54,105 nt of DNA from Caecitellus pseudoparvulus (taxonomy: Eukaryota > Bigyra: Bicosoecida). Location of the stretch: NCBI GenBank assembly GCA_965644315.1, contig CBFFRQ010000022.1, forward strand, positions 1-54,105, read 5' to 3'. Shown one piece after another: positions 1 to 10,045 of this stretch. The notes under the pieces were generated by a model. It was not told the origin of the DNA, ran no database searches, and saw nothing but the letters and a program-made list of their open reading frames with translations. The number at the start of each line of letters is the position of its first letter. Within the stretch, counting starts at the first letter, position 1. The translations under genes and the position numbers were made by a program.

Positions 1-41
1 CCGGACACCCAGGTGTCCGGAAACTGGCCTTCGGCCAGTTC
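1..41. repeat. Two adjacent short hairpins at the window start
   Basis: Positions 1-20 form a near-perfect inverted repeat (arms CCGGACACC and GGTGTCCGG). Positions 23-41 form a second one with 8-bp arms (AACTGGCC and GGCCAGTT) around a TTC loop. No function is evident; because they abut the window edge they could belong to a larger structure outside the window. Confidence 0.5.
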
Positions 42-598
42 TTGTACCCACCGTCAAGGACCTCAATAAACGATATCGTGTGGTCCATAGCAGCGCTTCA
101 TGGGTAGAGTATTTCTTCTTGTGACATCCTCTGTAAATCTACGTTCGTCTGCATGAGCTTCACGTTTGACACCAAATCTTCAGCTGAGCACACAAGCGAC
201 TTTGTGTTCTGCACGATCACCAAAAGGGTTATTGCTGCAATTTTGCACCTGGGCAGGCAAATCTGCCCTACTTAGCATGGTACCAAGCTCAAATACTGCA
301 AAATGTGTGTGACACTGCTTGTACGGCACTGTGTCGGTTGGCGTGGTGATCTGTGGTCTCTGTGTGGTGTCGCCTGCCTCGATGCCCAGAGCTCCGCGTA
401 CACACTCCAGTGCAATGAGCGAAAGCAATGCGGGGTGAAAACAGAATGCAGACACCCTTCGCGGTGAAACCTTGCCCAAATCGCGCAAAAGGGAAGCAGT
501 ATCACGCAGGAGAGGCGCTCTCATTCACCACAAAGACAGCCACGAGCGGACACGCCTGCCAAGCCTGCACAATCACGAGAATGAATCCTTTGCCTCGG
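42..598. other. Intergenic stretch, no gene seen
   Basis: The first 300 bases are less GC-rich than the rest of the window. The open frames here are short and show no recognisable domain. I see no tRNA, rRNA or repeat apart from the hairpins at the extreme left end. It is downstream of the minus-strand gene that ends at 599. Confidence 0.5.
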
Positions 599-1978
599 TC
601 ATTGAATTTCACAGCCCCGACCTCCTTGCGCCCTCTCACCGCTCCACCGGCCAGCCGATGCGCTTGCCCGCTTCTCACTGACCGGCACAGGTTCCCAGTG
701 CACATCAACCATAAGGAGGGCACAGCTCGTACAGACGAGCATGAGGCGGGCATACTCTTCCTGAAAGTGAGGGGCACCAAGAGCAAGGTCGCCGTCGCCC
801 TCCACAGCCGCTCCGCTGCTCCAGCGCGCACTCATTTCACTGCCAGGTGGCTCGAGATACAGCAGCGTGGAGCGATACATGGCATCTTCCATGTCAAATG
901 GCGTCCACTTCAGCCACTCAATCACCCCAGGAAGACTCATCAGGCGCGTAAACACGCTGTCAGAGTCCAGGGGAGTGCCCCACGGGAAAGTTGAAGGCAA
1001 GCGGACATGGTGAGTTGACCTGGTCACGCAGTCTCTCCCGTACATCTCCCACAGCACGTGCAGCAGCACTCGCGACGGCCGGAGCTCGTACTTGCTCCGC
1101 TGGTGCACGACCCAGTTCAATGGAAGCCGCGGCATCCACAATTCAGATCTTAAAGCGAGCACCTCGGCGAGGTGGGCAGGCTTCAGACCCTCTTTCGCCG
1201 CCTTCATGAGGACATCGAAGCATTGCATGTCAGACTCGTCGGAGTGTTGCACCACATCATCGGCAATGCACTCCACGGCACCTTGCCTCCACACAGGTCG
1301 GGGAAGTGGCCAAGCGCAGACGATGGGAAGACGAGCAACCCAATCAAGAATTGCTTTCGTGTGGTCTTCCGCCAGCTGAACCCCACCCCACGTGCTGTCA
1401 GGGCACTCGTCAGACAGGCTCTCGCTGGCCCGTGCCATGACTTCGTTTAGCAGGTCCAGCGCGACCCTCTGCCTGCGCACATTCGGTTCGCATTTCCTGA
1501 CGCTTCCAGTCACGCCATAAACAGAGACCGAGTACTCGATAGCGTCTGCCAGCTGCACAAGCACTTGGCAGCAGCCCAACGCCAGCTGTACATGCGTCAC
1601 AGCTGGGTGACAGTGTGGGACAAGGAGACTTCCTGAGGCACCTTCTGGGGTGTTTACAAGCCTGGCTTGCAAGGCCGCCGCTGCGCCTTGCTCGGGGAGA
1701 ATGACTGATGCGCCCCCCAAGCTTGAGGGGTGCAGTGGTGCATCCAGCACACACACTGTCTCAGGAAGCGCATACAGAAGGCCGCGACGCACACGCCCCG
1801 GCAGCTCCTTGGCTCGGATTTCGCCCAGAATGCTCTCCAACTGATCGCGCCAGCTGCACGGGACGTGCACGGGCGCCTGAGCGCCTTCCAGAAGAATGTC
1901 TTCCGACGATGTCGAAGAATCTATGTACTCCTCGAGGAAGGGGTGTGACTCCCCCTCGTCTGCAGACTTGGCGGCCAT
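599..1978 (-). CDS. Hypothetical protein, 459 aa, no family recognised
   Basis: One long minus-strand frame runs to the stop at 599. I place the start at the ATG at 1978 (MAAKSADEGESHPFLEEYID); the frame stays open about 20 codons further upstream but that stretch is Cys/Ala-rich and unconvincing. The N-terminus is acidic and serine-rich, followed by a mostly helical, Leu- and Val-rich body without membrane segments or repeats I can name. There is no signal peptide. The codon pattern matches the neighbouring genes. It lies about 200 bp downstream of the SMU1 fragment on the same strand but is in a different frame and not a continuation of it. Function unknown; further introns cannot be excluded. 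Confidence 0.5.
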   Translation of the reverse strand: MAAKSADEGESHPFLEEYIDSSTSSEDILLEGAQAPVHVPCSWRDQLESILGEIRAKELPGRVRRGLLYALPETVCVLDAPLHPSSLGGASVILPEQGAAAALQARLVNTPEGASGSLLVPHCHPAVTHVQLALGCCQVLVQLADAIEYSVSVYGVTGSVRKCEPNVRRQRVALDLLNEVMARASESLSDECPDSTWGGVQLAEDHTKAILDWVARLPIVCAWPLPRPVWRQGAVECIADDVVQHSDESDMQCFDVLMKAAKEGLKPAHLAEVLALRSELWMPRLPLNWVVHQRSKYELRPSRVLLHVLWEMYGRDCVTRSTHHVRLPSTFPWGTPLDSDSVFTRLMSLPGVIEWLKWTPFDMEDAMYRSTLLYLEPPGSEMSARWSSGAAVEGDGDLALGAPHFQEEYARLMLVCTSCALLMVDVHWEPVPVSEKRASASAGRWSGERAQGGRGCEIQ

Positions 1979-2189
1979 TGCAGAGGCTGCGTTTCCAGCG
2001 CAAATTCCGCAGCAGCACCCGAAACGCGAGGCTAGCACAGAGCCTGGGCTGGACAGGCGGCCCTAACGAGTCTGCAGGAAGTCGTTTGGCGAGTATGGTA
2101 TGAGGCTTGCGTTTGGTGTGTGAGTGGAAGTGGCTCTTGAGTGCGGCAGCCAAGTCTGCCAACCTCTGGGTGGCTGGCAGTGACGCAAA

Positions 2190-2662
2190 GGCAGCACCTG
2201 GGATGCATGTCGCCCCCTTCTGCCATCTGGTACGTCAGGCGGTTGTCCAGTTTGTGCACCATGGCGTCCCACACCCCAACAAAGCCCTGGCTGTTTCCCG
2301 TCACCAGGCGGCTGCCGTCTGGCGTGAAGGCCACGGCTTTGTGCATGGGCGCCGCTCAGGCGCAGCTTGCCAGCAGTCGTCACAGCTGGCTTGTCCACTA
2401 GCTGGCGCAGGCGCGGCGCGACACCTCGACAGACACCGCAGCGACCGCCAGGCGGCAGCATTCCCACGTGCTCCTGCCATTTCAGTGCCTGCCCCACCAG
2501 GCTGAGCAGCTGGGAAGGCGGGGCGGTAGAGACGCCCAGCGCTGGGGGGGCCACGTTCCGAGATCGTTCAGCAGCCAGTGTCGTGGAGGCGAACACCTCT
2601 GACGGACCTGCCTCCCTCACACTCAGCAAGGATTCCAGCGCCTGGTACCGCTTGGGCTGCTG
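2190..2662 (-). pseudogene. SMU1: Truncated SMU1-like fragment (CTLH/WD40 linker and first WD repeat)
   Basis: The frame reads RYQALESLLS, then APPSQLLSLVGQALKWQEH and VGMLPPG, closely matching the conserved linker of the spliceosome-associated protein SMU1. It is followed in another frame by AVAFTPDGSRLVTG, GFVGVWDA and LDNRLTYQMAEGG, which fit the first WD40 blade and the linker after it. The two parts are one frame apart near 2346-2356, with no room for an intron. A possible 3' splice site (AAATAG) precedes the fragment at 2663 and a GT follows near 2196. The N-terminal LisH region and the remaining WD blades are missing; the next gene starts at 1978. I read it as a broken, truncated copy. 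A one-base assembly error could explain the frame change, but not the missing propeller. Confidence 0.55.
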
Positions 2663-2904
2663 CTATTTCATGTGCTTGCCAGCCAAGGTTGAGCGCAGGC
2701 TGGCCTAAGGGGGGGCGGGTCCACAGGGGAGGGAGGCACCCCCCCCTTACGATGAGGTGTCTGGAATCCCAGCACGAAAGGCTTGGAAGTAACATTCCGG
2801 ACACCTCTGAGATCCCTGGTGGTGCAGTGACACGCAGGTGTGGTGTGGAAAGTGGCCGCCTCCTGTGGAGCCCCAAGCGGTGCAGAAAAATGCAGCCTGT
2901 CCAC

Positions 2905-5900
2905 CTACTCCTCCCTGCCTCGCACGTGCTGCCCCCTGGTCCTCACGTCCAGCTCTGCATCCCAACGGCTTTGCTCGACACGAAGAGCCTCCCGCACTGT
3001 GGAGAGAACAGGCGCCGCGTGCGCGGGCAAGCCTCGCGTGTCCACCGCCAGATGCTGCACGGCAGCCACCACCCCGTCCACCCCCCCCGCCGCCAGCAGC
3101 TGCATGAGTGCAAGACCGCCCGCCCGCCACGCCGCGGCAGAGTGGTCGCCTCGCAGGGCACGAACGATCCGCACGCCCTCTGCAGGCCCAGCAGGTGCCT
3201 GTGCGGCGCGCAGCCCCCGCAGGCGGGAGAGCAGGTGTGGGTCGTCCAGGCTCAGATCACCTCCCAGTCCACTTGCACCCTCCCCGCCCTCTGCATGGAC
3301 TGCAGGGGGCGTGCTTCGCCCCACACGCCGGGGCTGCAGGAGCGCTGCCCCCTTGGCTGCTGCAGCGTACCACCCCTCGTACCGGGGGTGTGTGCCGGGC
3401 GGCATGCTCACGGGTGTCCGGGCGGCCGCCGCCTCTGCTGCAGCGCGTGCTGCCCGGCGCTTGATGCCTGCCAGGATGCGTTCCTGCTGCGCCACCGCCG
3501 ACTGCTTGGTGGGCAGCCCGGACAGCGCCACGGCTCGGCCCGTGTCGGATACATGCCGGCCTGCCACGCCTGCTGCCGCCAGCGCCGCGCCGTGCACAGA
3601 CACTTGCCTGCCCAGGGCACGGCGCTTGGCGGTCCGCTTGGCATCGTGCAGGACCTGCGCTTTCAGGGGCGGCGGTAGGGCGTGCAGGACGTCCAGGTCC
3701 ACCCTGGCGTCGGCCAGGGCGGCTGTTTGGGAGGCGGTGAAGGCGCCCCCCTCCGCCCCACCTCGCCTGTGCGAGACTCGCAGGACAGACATGCTGGTCT
3801 GCCGCGGCTTCCCAGCCCGCCGTGGTGGGGGTGGAGCCATTGCCTTGCGCTGGCCGACATGGCTCACGTCAGGCTCCGTGCGAGGGGGCGCTGTGGAGCC
3901 CAGTGCTTCAAGCACCTGCGCTTTCACGCTGGGGTCCAGACAAGCCCACACGTCGTCAGTGAAGCCATCTGGCGCAGGGGGGTCCACGTCACCCTCCTGC
4001 ACCCCCTCTGCCTGCGGGGACGCAGGGCGGGGCTGGGACTCCATGGCCACCACACTGGCCCCATCTGACTCGGACTCACTACTGCTGGCCCCAGGTGACG
4101 CGTGCGAGCCAGCATGACTCGGCGGGCATGTCTCTGTATCGGAGTCAGAGCTGACTTCAATGGCGCTGTCAGGGGTGCTCTTGCAATCTTGCCGCTGTTG
4201 CCGTTCCTGCCGCTGCGCCCAGAATGCCGCACGCCGCTTCCGGCGCTCAGCCTCCACGTCATCCAGGTGCAGACGGCGCTGTTTTCGGGTTCCCGCCGAC
4301 ACCGCGTCTGTGCTTGGCGCGCCCCGTGGTCGCTTGGTCCGGGGTGGCGGGGATGGGGTGCCCGGGGAGTCGTCAGTGCCAGCGGTGGCATGCGGTGATT
4401 GGCGTGGGGCAGTGCTGGCGCCCTCCAAGCGCCGTGCCTGCAGCAGCACCGGGAGCAGCCCTGTGTTGCGCCGCCTGCGCGCAACTTGAGCAGTGTACTC
4501 GGCGCGAATGTCGGGCGGCAGGGCCGCCCAGACACCTGGGTCCGCCTGACTGAGTCCAGGGGCCACGTCAGAGGGTGAGAGATCCCCACGCGTATGGGAT
4601 GCTGGCGCCGTGGGGGGTGATGCTGGGACACTGCTCTCGGCAGCACCGCCGCTTGCAGCAGGCGGCAGGGTGGTCTGTGCTGCGTCCCCCCGTGTCGGGC
4701 TGTCCGAGGGGGCGCCAGGTGACGGCGGCTCTGCTTGGTGCAGGCGCACTCGCACGTGCTTGCTCTGCAGCCGTGCAATGGCGATGCCCAGCCCCCGGAC
4801 GTCCTGCACCGGTACGGCCAGCTTGCGCAGCATGCTGGACACAGCGGACAGGACCATGGCGGAGGCCGCCCCCACGCCCCCGTCGTCCTCCTCGCCGCTG
4901 GGCAGAAAGACCGTGTGGCGCACGACCAGGGGCGTGGGCAGGGTCAGGCTGCGAGAGTGGGTATCACAGATGCCGTGCCCCAGGTGTTTGAGGGACTCGC
5001 CCTCCCCTGCACGCCGCTGCATGACTTTCAGCGTCACGTTGCGGGAGGCATACCCACGCACCCGCACATACCCAGGCGCAGGTGAGCCAGACGGGCCACT
5101 TGGCGCTGTGGCGTGCCCTTCATCCATGATGAGGGCCCTGTGTAGGCGGTGCACCGCCTCAGCCACCAGCTCCGCGATGAACGTGTCCAGCTTGCCCTGG
5201 CTCTTGAAACGCAAGCCCCAATTCACCTCGGCCGACACGCTCTTGCGCTGCTTCACAGGTGCAACCGGCACATCGCCGTCATCACCCCTCGCTGCACGGT
5301 ACACGGCCTCGCCCTGCTTGGGCCCAAACCACGCCTGCAGCAGGCCGAGCGGCGTGCCTTGCAGCTGCAGCACCGTCTCCACGCCGCGCTCAGCTTTCAG
5401 GCGTTTCACCGTGGCCCAGCCAATGCCAGGCACGATGGACACGGACATGGGGGCGAGGAACCGCGCCACTGCGCCGTCGTCAGCCCCCAGCATGGCCTGC
5501 CCGTTCGGCTTGGCTTCCCGTGTGCACAGGCGTGCCAGTAGCTTGTTGCGGGCGATGCCGGCGGAGGCCGTGCACCCGCCCGTCGCGGCGTGCACTGCTT
5601 GGCGCAGCCGAGTCACAAAGGCGGCAGGGTCTGGCGTGCCGGTGATGTCCAGGTATGCCTCGTCGCAAGACATGGCTTCCACTGCGCGCACAGTGCCCTG
5701 CAGCGGCGCGTCCAGCAAGACGGTGCCCGAGGGCGACAGCACCCTGAAGTCACCACGCCCGAAACGCACGATGCAGCCGAAGGCCGCGCGGGAAGCCGCA
5801 TCTATGGCGCGGAAGTCGTAGGGCAGGATGACCAGGTCGGGGCACTTGGACACGGCGGGCCGCATCCACATGCCAGCCCGCACGCCAGAGCGCCGGGCGA

Positions 5901-7037
5901 CGTAGTTCGCAGAGCTGATCTCACCCCCCATGCCAAAGCCGCCTGCGAGCCACTGGGCTGCCGCGATGGGCTCCTGCTTCGACCCCGCCGTCCCTGCATG
6001 CGCGACGACGACCGGCGAGTCGGCGTACTGCGGGTATCGCAACAGCATGACTGACGCGAAGAAGCAGTCCATGTCCAAGTGCACGACGGTGCGGGCTGCG
6101 ACAGAGGCAGGGCGCTGCTGGAGTCCAGCGACACCCTGTGCAGGGTTCGCGTCGCTCCAAGCATCCGCCACCTCCCATGCCCCCCCCTCCACCCCCTCGT
6201 CGGCATCCCCCTCCATGTCCACCTCGTCAGGGACGGCAGGGGCCACCACGACGGGGTCTGCACCAGGGCCGCCCTCCTGCCTGTGGGCCTCGTCTGCTTC
6301 GGTCCCCACCAGTCCCTCCCGCACCATGGTGCTGACCTTGGCACGGTATGCTCCGATGAAGTGCAGGCGAGAGGCCTGGTAGTATTGCTGCATGAAGCCT
6401 TCCCCCGTCTCCTGTCCATTGCGAGGGGGGGCCTCCACCATGGCCCGTGCAGGCGCCTTGCGCTGCCGGGCAGGGGGGGGCGGCGGCGCAGCCACCGCAG
6501 GGGCCTTACTGTCCGCGGCCCCCAACATCGCAGCAATGCTGCCTCCCCAGCGCCCGCGGAACGCAGGCAGCAGGTACTCCCGCTCTGGCAGGCGTTTTCC
6601 AGCTTTGATGCTGTCCAGCAGCCAAGATGGGTACACCACTGGCACACACTGCCGCTCAGCGAGCAGCTCCTTCGCCTTGGTGTCAGGCAGCTCCTCAGCC
6701 ACCATGTGCGTGCAGACGGCTTTGGAGTAGTAGTGCTCCACTCGCCCTCCATTGGACGCCACCAGCAGCTTCAGCTCCTCCAGCGGCGGGTGAGTCTGGC
6801 CATTGATATACACCGCCACGCCAGACAACGCGCCTGCCTCGGATGGACCAGCCCTGCAGCGAGCGGGTGTCGACTCCTTGCTTGCGTTTCGCCTGCGTTG
6901 CGTCACATGCCTCACCCGTAGTCAGCCATCTGGTACCGCAGCTTGGCCTGCTTGTGGGCCATGTACGTGCCAAAGTCCCCGCCATGGTGGTGCCCAAGCT
7001 CTGGAACCGCTCGCTCGGCGCGCTTTCGTCGGCTCAT
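2905..7037 (-). CDS. REV1: DNA repair protein REV1 (BRCT + Y-family polymerase + UBMs), two exons
   Basis: Translesion synthesis scaffold and deoxycytidyl transferase. Exons are complement(6916..7037) and complement(2905..6853) with a 62-nt GTGAGG...CTGCAG intron; the spliced product is 1356 aa. Exon 1 starts MSRRKRAE and encodes the REV1 signature GDFGTYMAHKQAKLRYQ, which a one-exon model misses. A BRCT domain follows (about residues 48-140; GVAVYINGQTHPP, YPSWLLDSIKAGK). The polymerase core has HLDMDCFFASV near residue 300 and SCDEAYLD near 437, giving the metal-binding acidic residues, then ASAGIARNKLLARLCT. The C-terminal part carries ubiquitin-binding-motif-like helices (LPPDIRAEY, LDPSVKAQVLEAL, LPPPLKAQVL) in disordered Pro/Ser-rich linkers, and a helical end that may be the REV1 C-terminal domain. 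Identity is secure; exon 1 rests on conservation plus splice phase. Confidence 0.93.
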
Positions 7038-7842
7038 TTCACAACATGCGAGGCACGCAAGCTTGCCTCACGCATCCTGGCTTTGCTGAATGAGCCGGCC
7101 GGCTCAGCAAGCTGCTGTTGCAGAGCCAAGCACAAAGTGAGGTCGCTGCTGCACCATGCAGATGCCAAGCTCCATGGGGACGCGTTTTGGCGCATGCGAG
7201 CGACGGCTTGCCGTGCCTGCTCGACCACGAGACTCGCAGGTTGGCTCCAGCACCCCCCCTCCACAACGTCGGCTGGTGCAGCGTCTGGCAAAGGCATCGC
7301 CACAAAGAAATTCCAAAAGCAGCCCACGACCTCCGCGGGAAGCCTCCCATGTTCACACGTGGCATTGAAATCGCGAGCCGCTCGTGGAAGGGAGCTTGCG
7401 AGACTTCTGTCACCACCACCGACTACGAGGCTGCACTCCAGCCTCACGTGCCCAGCAACCTGGGAACTGAGTGCAAAGGAGCTCTAACATGTGCGTGAAG
7501 TATATTGTGCGCCATGACTTGCCTTCTGCAACCGCGTGCAAGGTCAGAGAGCGCGTCCAGCGTTTTGTGGCACGGCCCAGCGAATCCGTGCGGAATCTGA
7601 CCCCTTTTTGCACGCCGCTTTTGTGCCGTTCCGGGGCGCATTGGTACATTGCATCAGCGTTGTAGATATTTATGACTTGTTTACTCCCAGAAGATCCCAT
7701 GTGTCCTTGTCAAGGATGCGCGCTGATCTCTGCAAGCGCTGCCTCGCAGTCGCACACGCCACGCACCGCAGCCGCAAGCTGGGCGGCGGCCTTGCGAACC
7801 CTTTCACATTGCGGCTGCATGCCCTGTTTCGCAGACACACTC
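7038..7842. other. Divergent intergenic region between REV1 and the kelch/b561 gene
   Basis: About 800 bases separate two divergently transcribed genes, so both promoters should lie here. Open frames up to 137 codons exist on the minus strand (near 7034-7447) but have no recognisable domain and look like GC-driven chance ORFs. I see no RNA gene or repeat. Confidence 0.45.
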
Positions 7843-9771
7843 ATGTCTTCAATGAAGTACGCTTCCCTCCTATTCGCGGCTGCTGCGCTGAGCAGCGGGG
7901 CAGCCATGCCGCTTGAGTGGGAGATGGTGGCTGCAAGCGGAGACATCCCCACGGCACGGCGCTCGGCGACGCTGGGCTACGACGCGTGGGGGAAGCAGCT
8001 GGTCCTGTACGGCGGCACTGGCATCGGGGGCATCAGAGAGGACACGTACTTGTTCAACACCTCGACAGGGGTGTGGCGTGACGTCACAGACGAGGTCGGC
8101 ACGCCGCCGCCTCGCCGCTTCGACGCCGTGTTTGGCGTCGCGCAGAGCGCAGAGCTGGGCCTGAACGGCTTCTACGTCGCGACGGGGCTGGGCGACGGGA
8201 ATTTGAATGATGTGTGGGTGTTTAACTTCACCTCCTTGCGGTGGTCGGAGCTCATCACGACTGGCCCTGCGCCGCCGCCACGATACGGCGCTGCCGGTGG
8301 CATTGACCCGACCAACCCACGATACCTGGTGCTGTCTCACGGCCTGGGCAACGGCCCCCGCCTGGACGACGCATACATGCTGGACCTTGTGACGGCAACG
8401 TGGTACAACACGTCCCCCAGCACGGGTGTGCAGCGGCCCTCCCGTCGGTGTCAGGCCGGCGGCGTGGTTGGGCGTGACGGTGCTCTCACCATGCACGGCG
8501 GGTGTGGCAGCGGCGGGTACGGGCCCTGTCCCGGGCAGGACGTGTGGACGTTTGCGTCGGCCCCTCAAGCGGGAGGCTCTGCCACCTCCCGGGGGCCAGG
8601 ACGGTGGACGTCAGTGCCGACGTGTGCGGGACCGCGCAGGTACCCAGCGCTGGCGCAGCTGCCAAACTCCACGCGCCGTGTCTTGAGTTTTGGCGGCGCA
8701 GGGGGGCTGTACGGCTCTGGTGAGCAAGGACAAGTGTCTGTGCTGGACACGCCCAGTGCGCAGTGGAACTTGGTCGTGCCGCGTGGTGCCGCCTTGCCCA
8801 GCATTCGGTCGGCCGCAGCTCCCGCCCTGGCACTCACGCCGCCACCCGCCAGTGGCCAGCACCCTGGCACGGCCCTGGGCGTGTACTTTTTCGGTGGCTC
8901 AGAAGGTTCCACAGAGCTGTGGCTGCTGAAGGGCGACTCCACTGACGGCCTGCGCCAGTTGCCGTGTGAGTCGGCTGCGCCCCTGCGCACGACGCACGGA
9001 CTGCTCATGCTGCTGGGCTGGGGCATTCTGCTCCCTCTGGGCGTCACCATCGCACGGTTTGGGCGCGGGTTGGGGCCGCTGTGGTTCACTCTGCACTGGA
9101 TGCTGCAGGTGGCCGGTGTTGTCCTCATGTTCGCTGCCTTTATTGTGGGCATCCTCATGAACCAGAGCAGCCCCTTCGCCATCTCACTTTCCGCACGCCC
9201 CCACGCCGTCATTGGGCTGCTGGTGGTGGTCCTGGGCCTGCAGCAGGCTGTCAATGGCTGCGCCCGCCCACACGTCACCAAGGGCGTGCCCCCCACCACC
9301 TGCCGCCGCGTGTGGGAGATCGTGCACAAGGTCGGCGGCCGCGTCATGTTGCTGCTGGGCATCATCAACCCATTCTGGGGATTCGCACACCTGGGCCTGG
9401 GTCCGTTCGTCGTTGTCCTGTACAGCATCTGGGTGGGTGTTCTGACTCTGTTCTGGGTCTTTGCCACCCTTGCAGGCTACCCCACCAAGGAAACCAACCC
9501 GAGCGCCATCGCCACCTTCTTCGGCAGCTTGTGGCCCCCCGGCGCGTGCGCTCCGCTGCGTGCCTGGGCCTGTCCACTTCCACAGGTGGGGGCAGTGCAG
9601 AAGCCACAGGACGTGCACCCAGAAGGTGCGGAGGCCACTGTGGATGGGTCGGGGGACTCCATCAAGCAGCGAGTTGTGCGAAAGGAATCGGCGACAGGGC
9701 AGCCTGCTCGACCTGGAGCTGCAGATCACACGGACTCCAGTGTGGAGCTTTCAGTTGTGGCGCGCAGTTGA
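7843..9771 (+). CDS. Secreted-side kelch-repeat protein fused to a cytochrome b561-like membrane domain
   Basis: I choose the ATG at 7843 (MSSMKYASLLFAAAAL) because it begins a signal peptide; the frame is open upstream but implausible. The product is 642 aa. Residues about 20-370 contain kelch/galactose-oxidase-type repeats (LVLYGGTG, GVWRDVT, VWVFNFTSLRW, LVLSHGLG, YMLDLVTATW, VLSFGGAGG). From about residue 380 a six-helix membrane region follows with histidines placed as in cytochrome b561/ferric reductase-like domains (TTHGLLMLLGW, LHWMLQ, RPHAVIGLLVV, VHKVGGRVMLLLG). A hydrophilic tail of about 100 residues ends it. In the family, b561 domains move electrons across membranes from ascorbate or similar donors. 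An extracellular beta-propeller sensing or binding module joined to the redox domain is inferred. Heme ligation needs proof. Confidence 0.75.
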   Translation: MSSMKYASLLFAAAALSSGAAMPLEWEMVAASGDIPTARRSATLGYDAWGKQLVLYGGTGIGGIREDTYLFNTSTGVWRDVTDEVGTPPPRRFDAVFGVAQSAELGLNGFYVATGLGDGNLNDVWVFNFTSLRWSELITTGPAPPPRYGAAGGIDPTNPRYLVLSHGLGNGPRLDDAYMLDLVTATWYNTSPSTGVQRPSRRCQAGGVVGRDGALTMHGGCGSGGYGPCPGQDVWTFASAPQAGGSATSRGPGRWTSVPTCAGPRRYPALAQLPNSTRRVLSFGGAGGLYGSGEQGQVSVLDTPSAQWNLVVPRGAALPSIRSAAAPALALTPPPASGQHPGTALGVYFFGGSEGSTELWLLKGDSTDGLRQLPCESAAPLRTTHGLLMLLGWGILLPLGVTIARFGRGLGPLWFTLHWMLQVAGVVLMFAAFIVGILMNQSSPFAISLSARPHAVIGLLVVVLGLQQAVNGCARPHVTKGVPPTTCRRVWEIVHKVGGRVMLLLGIINPFWGFAHLGLGPFVVVLYSIWVGVLTLFWVFATLAGYPTKETNPSAIATFFGSLWPPGACAPLRAWACPLPQVGAVQKPQDVHPEGAEATVDGSGDSIKQRVVRKESATGQPARPGAADHTDSSVELSVVARS

Positions 9772-10045
9772 TGGTCAGGCGCTATCTTCCGGTCTGCACA
9801 CACTTGCAGGACGCTTTTTGCGTGGGGGACTCACGCCCGGCTGATGCTGCGCCGGCATTCGAAGCTGGACCTTCGTGCGGTGCGATGCGAATTCAAAATC
9901 CTTCAGAACTCCGCTTGATGCTTCCTCGAGGGGGAGGAGGGACACCCTCCAAGCGCCACGCAGCATCGGAGCTGGCGTTTTGACCCGCCACTTGCAACGG
10001 CAGAGCCAGCGCAAAGAGCACCTGGGGCACTTGGTGCGCCGCGAC

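Noticed and set aside
428-994. 188-codon plus-strand ORF overlapping the first gene
   Set aside because: Antisense to the end of the 599-1978 gene, low similarity to any protein pattern, no start context; treated as chance.
2190-2662. WD40 piece as WDR33/Pfs2
   Set aside because: The preceding LVGQALKWQEH and MLPPG and the following LDNRLTYQ block fit SMU1 much better than the polyadenylation factor.
2578-6921. Several plus-strand ORFs of 200-400 codons opposite REV1
   Set aside because: REV1 domains on the minus strand are unmistakable; the opposing frames are Arg/Ala/Pro-rich with no recognisable motif.
7034-7447. 137-codon minus-strand ORF upstream of REV1
   Set aside because: No domain, overlaps the REV1 start by a few bases in another frame, and lies in the presumed promoter region.
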